Shown piece by piece: positions 3,694-5,466 of a stretch of DNA of 5,466 nucleotides. Location of the stretch: NCBI GenBank assembly GCA_937892025.1, contig CALAVA010000256.1, positions 1-5,466 of the forward strand, given 5' to 3'. Source of the stretch: an uncultured Bacteroidales bacterium (GTDB taxonomy: Bacteria; Bacteroidota; Bacteroidia; Bacteroidales; WCHB1-69). Each line of letters begins with the position of its first letter. Within the stretch, counting starts at the first letter, position 1. Under the pieces are notes generated by a model. That model was given only the letters and a program-made list of their open reading frames with translations, made no database searches and was not told where the DNA came from. The position numbers and the translations under genes are program-made.

Positions 3694-5466
3694 ATAAGTA
3701 ACCCACTCCTTTTTTTAGTATCTTTTAATACATACCATGTTTTAAGTATCATTTCTGATTTTTCAAGTTTAAATGAAACAGCAAGAATGGTATCTTTGTA
3801 ATATTTAATGAGATTATAATTAGATAATTCCATATTGTCTTGTTGTTTATTTCTTATATCTTGCCCCAACCACACCTCATCAGGGTTTTTGGCTATATCA
3901 AAAATATTAGAGAGATATTCTGTTCTATAGGCTCTCTTTTTTCTTTTATTGGTAGTGTGTGTATCAAAGTCGTCTTTGTTCATTCTCCATTTTCTGCCGT
4001 TGTAGTCTTCCACTACAAGGTATTCCTTGCCGTCAATGGTCTGCCTGTTCTCTCTCCAAAAGTCCTCGGCGCTGCCTTCGTATTTCTTGGAAACTTCCGC
4101 CGCCTCTTGTTGCAGTTTTTTTATGGAATTGTCCAAGCCCCATTTATCGGGTTTCACCTTGTCCATATAAGCGGCGGCGTTGTCGGGAAACTTGCGGATA
4201 TACATCTGGTTGGCATGGAACACCATGCCCTGTTTGGCACGGTTGATATTCCAGTGCTGGGCAATGGCGTTCTGCCAGTCTTTGGTTTTCATGTAGGCGG
4301 CCACCTTTTCGTGTTGCTCGTCTTCCGATACCTTTGCCTCGTCTTGCATTCTCGGCACCACATAGCAACGGCATCTCCAGCCGTTAGGCGGGTAAATGCT
4401 GTCCCATAGCGGGTCATCGTGACGGAGTATCGTACCCGCCAAGGCGGCATGTTCCTCTCTCACCTTGTCATCGCCGGCTGTCTTGTATTCCCAATAGGGA
4501 AACAGTTTGGTCTTGCTTTTCAGGCGGCGGTACGTACTCGCACTCTCCGCACAGTTCACTGCCGAAGAGTATTCCGTCAGTTGCCATCTGCGGTTGAAGG
4601 TGTCCGTAATCTTGTCGGCACGCCGACTAAAGTCCCTATAGTCTTTCGCTTCGTTCAAGGCTTGGTTCAATGCCTGTATTTCCGCTAATGTCTTGGCAGC
4701 CGAAAAATGGAATATATTTTGCTCCAATGCAGTCTTGAAGACATCATCGGGTGCATCGTAAGCTATCTGATTATATACCCCCTTTTGCGGATTAACAAAA
4801 ACCTTGTTGATGGCGGAGAGGAGATGATTGGCAATCGCATTAAACAATTCACTGTCCCAGTAGTCCGACTCGCCTTTCCATACCCTCATCGCCAAGGCTT
4901 GATTAAAACTATTCTGATTGACCGCTGTGCGGACTTTCCCATTCAAGCCCCCAGTCTTGGGGGCTGGCACGAAAAAACGTTGTATCCTTTCCAACAAATT
5001 GTTTGCCTTGCTTTTCTTCGGATATTCTTCCTCGTCAAAAGGGTGTCGCAAACCATTTTCCCAAGTATCAAAATTGCTTTGCATCTTCATTTCCTCTTTC
5101 AGTTCCTCGTAGTTCTCCGGCTTTGGAACGTCAAATTCTTCATAAATGTAGTCATCATCAACAGGAACCCGCCCCGCTATGGAGTTAATCACATTCCATT
5201 TTGTCTGCAAGTCATTCCAATCTTTGTCTGCACTGCGGTACCAGATATCGCCACCTGTAACATTGAAACCGAAGCATTTGAGTATGGCTCTAAATTTTGT
5301 ATTGAGAATAGACAAGATAAACTGCTTGTCGCTTGCTGTTTTGGCATCTTCGACCTCTTTGTGGACTTCTCCGAGGCTTCTTGCACCGTTTTCGCCTTGT
5401 TCGGTGGTGAGGGTGTTGCCGAGAATTGTTTTAGAAATAGAAGCATCACAGGCAGCGATTAATCTA
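3684..5466 (-). CDS. portal C-terminus / MuF head protein / PBECR-like nuclease fusion (5' end outside window)
   Basis: The frame is open through the right edge: 593 codons are visible (first full codon at 5465-5463), so the TTG at 5315 is an internal codon, not a start. Residues 1-115 are the end of a Mu gp29/DUF935 portal: SKTILGNTLTTEQG (11-24), GARSLGEVHKEV (27-38), ending near DDDYIYEEFDVPKP. After a charged linker (about 120-170) comes the gpF/SPP1 gp7 head morphogenesis domain (about 245-375) with YWEYKTAGDDKVREEHAAL (324-342) and PPNGWRCRC (359-367). Residues about 500-593 resemble the PBECR (Barnase/EndoU/ColicinE5-D/RelE-like) nucleases found on MuF proteins: HTTN (503-506), NPDEVWL (527-533), NLIKYYKDT, LKTWY (574-578), KKRSGLLIKK (584-593). 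The portal feeds DNA into the head and MuF aids assembly or is injected; the tail may be a toxin. The nuclease part is about 28% GC against about 56% for MuF (hand counts). Domain calls for portal and MuF are strong, PBECR good; activity is inferred. Confidence 0.9.
   Translation of the reverse strand, partial: RLIAACDASISKTILGNTLTTEQGENGARSLGEVHKEVEDAKTASDKQFILSILNTKFRAILKCFGFNVTGGDIWYRSADKDWNDLQTKWNVINSIAGRVPVDDDYIYEEFDVPKPENYEELKEEMKMQSNFDTWENGLRHPFDEEEYPKKSKANNLLERIQRFFVPAPKTGGLNGKVRTAVNQNSFNQALAMRVWKGESDYWDSELFNAIANHLLSAINKVFVNPQKGVYNQIAYDAPDDVFKTALEQNIFHFSAAKTLAEIQALNQALNEAKDYRDFSRRADKITDTFNRRWQLTEYSSAVNCAESASTYRRLKSKTKLFPYWEYKTAGDDKVREEHAALAGTILRHDDPLWDSIYPPNGWRCRCYVVPRMQDEAKVSEDEQHEKVAAYMKTKDWQNAIAQHWNINRAKQGMVFHANQMYIRKFPDNAAAYMDKVKPDKWGLDNSIKKLQQEAAEVSKKYEGSAEDFWRENRQTIDGKEYLVVEDYNGRKWRMNKDDFDTHTTNKRKKRAYRTEYLSNIFDIAKNPDEVWLGQDIRNKQQDNMELSNYNLIKYYKDTILAVSFKLEKSEMILKTWYVLKDTKKRSGLLIKK

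Noticed and set aside
3840..4409. + strand frame of 189 codons opposite the MuF C-terminal half
   Set aside because: Antisense shadow of a recognised coding region; no promoter match or ribosome site.
3684..5315. Taking TTG at 5315 as the start of the MuF protein
   Set aside because: The 50 codons upstream are open and encode portal family sequence, so TTG is an internal Leu codon and the gene is partial at the window edge.
4707..5462. Long + strand frame of 251 codons opposite the portal/MuF gene
   Set aside because: It is wholly antisense to well-conserved portal and MuF sequence, has no family features, promoter or leader of its own, and its hydrophobic, Phe/Ile/Leu-rich product is typical of a shadow frame.
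1..5466. CRISPR array, tRNA/rRNA genes, retron or diversity-generating element
   Set aside because: No regularly spaced repeats, no tRNA-like cloverleaf, no reverse transcriptase and no template/variable repeat pair were seen. The end-paired RNA alone is not enough for a retron.

Overview
The window looks like part of a Mu-like temperate phage (prophage) from a Bacteroidales-type host. The phage assignment rests on a Mu gp29-type portal C-terminus, a Mu gpF/SPP1 gp7-type head morphogenesis domain, a Mu gpG-type virion morphogenesis protein and a BRO-N antirepressor-type protein. The host assignment rests on two near-perfect Bacteroidetes sigma-A promoters (TTTG, 19-20 nt, TAnnTTTG) and on A/T-rich leaders without Shine-Dalgarno sequences in front of most genes. 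No integrase, transposase or phage end is visible, so the prophage boundaries are not set here.

Layout. Positions 1-495 hold no convincing complete gene. They contain the possible last codons of a leftward gene, a dispersed REP-like repeat with a tandem duplication, a weak terminator, and then a promoter (241-272) with a long, structured, probably attenuated leader. From 496 to 1627 there is a compact + strand operon: a BRO-N protein followed by two small unknown genes. The three are coupled by ATGA overlaps, each preceded by the same strong Shine-Dalgarno sequence. A GC-rich hairpin with A and T tracts (1662-1694) is a bidirectional terminator between this operon and a convergent - strand operon.

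The - strand operon is read from the right edge leftwards. It starts with a large protein that enters from outside the window and joins a portal C-terminus, a MuF head domain and a PBECR-type nuclease-like C-terminus in one open frame. Three small unknown genes (84, 91 and 73 aa), a gpG-like protein and a 167-aa probable tail-terminator/DUF1834-like protein follow. Portal, MuF, gpG and the 167-aa protein would act in capsid assembly and head-tail joining. The nuclease tail makes the MuF protein a candidate phage-borne polymorphic toxin, and the small genes after it are immunity or moron candidates.

The most unusual part is 2700-3960. It is markedly AT-rich compared with the flanking head genes and contains the toxin-like C-terminus, the small genes, a 23-bp direct repeat pair around the 84-aa gene, and a short + strand RNA candidate (about 3580-3693). 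That RNA has its own consensus promoter, a long end-to-end stem and a U tract, and runs against the late operon exactly at the end of the toxin-like gene.
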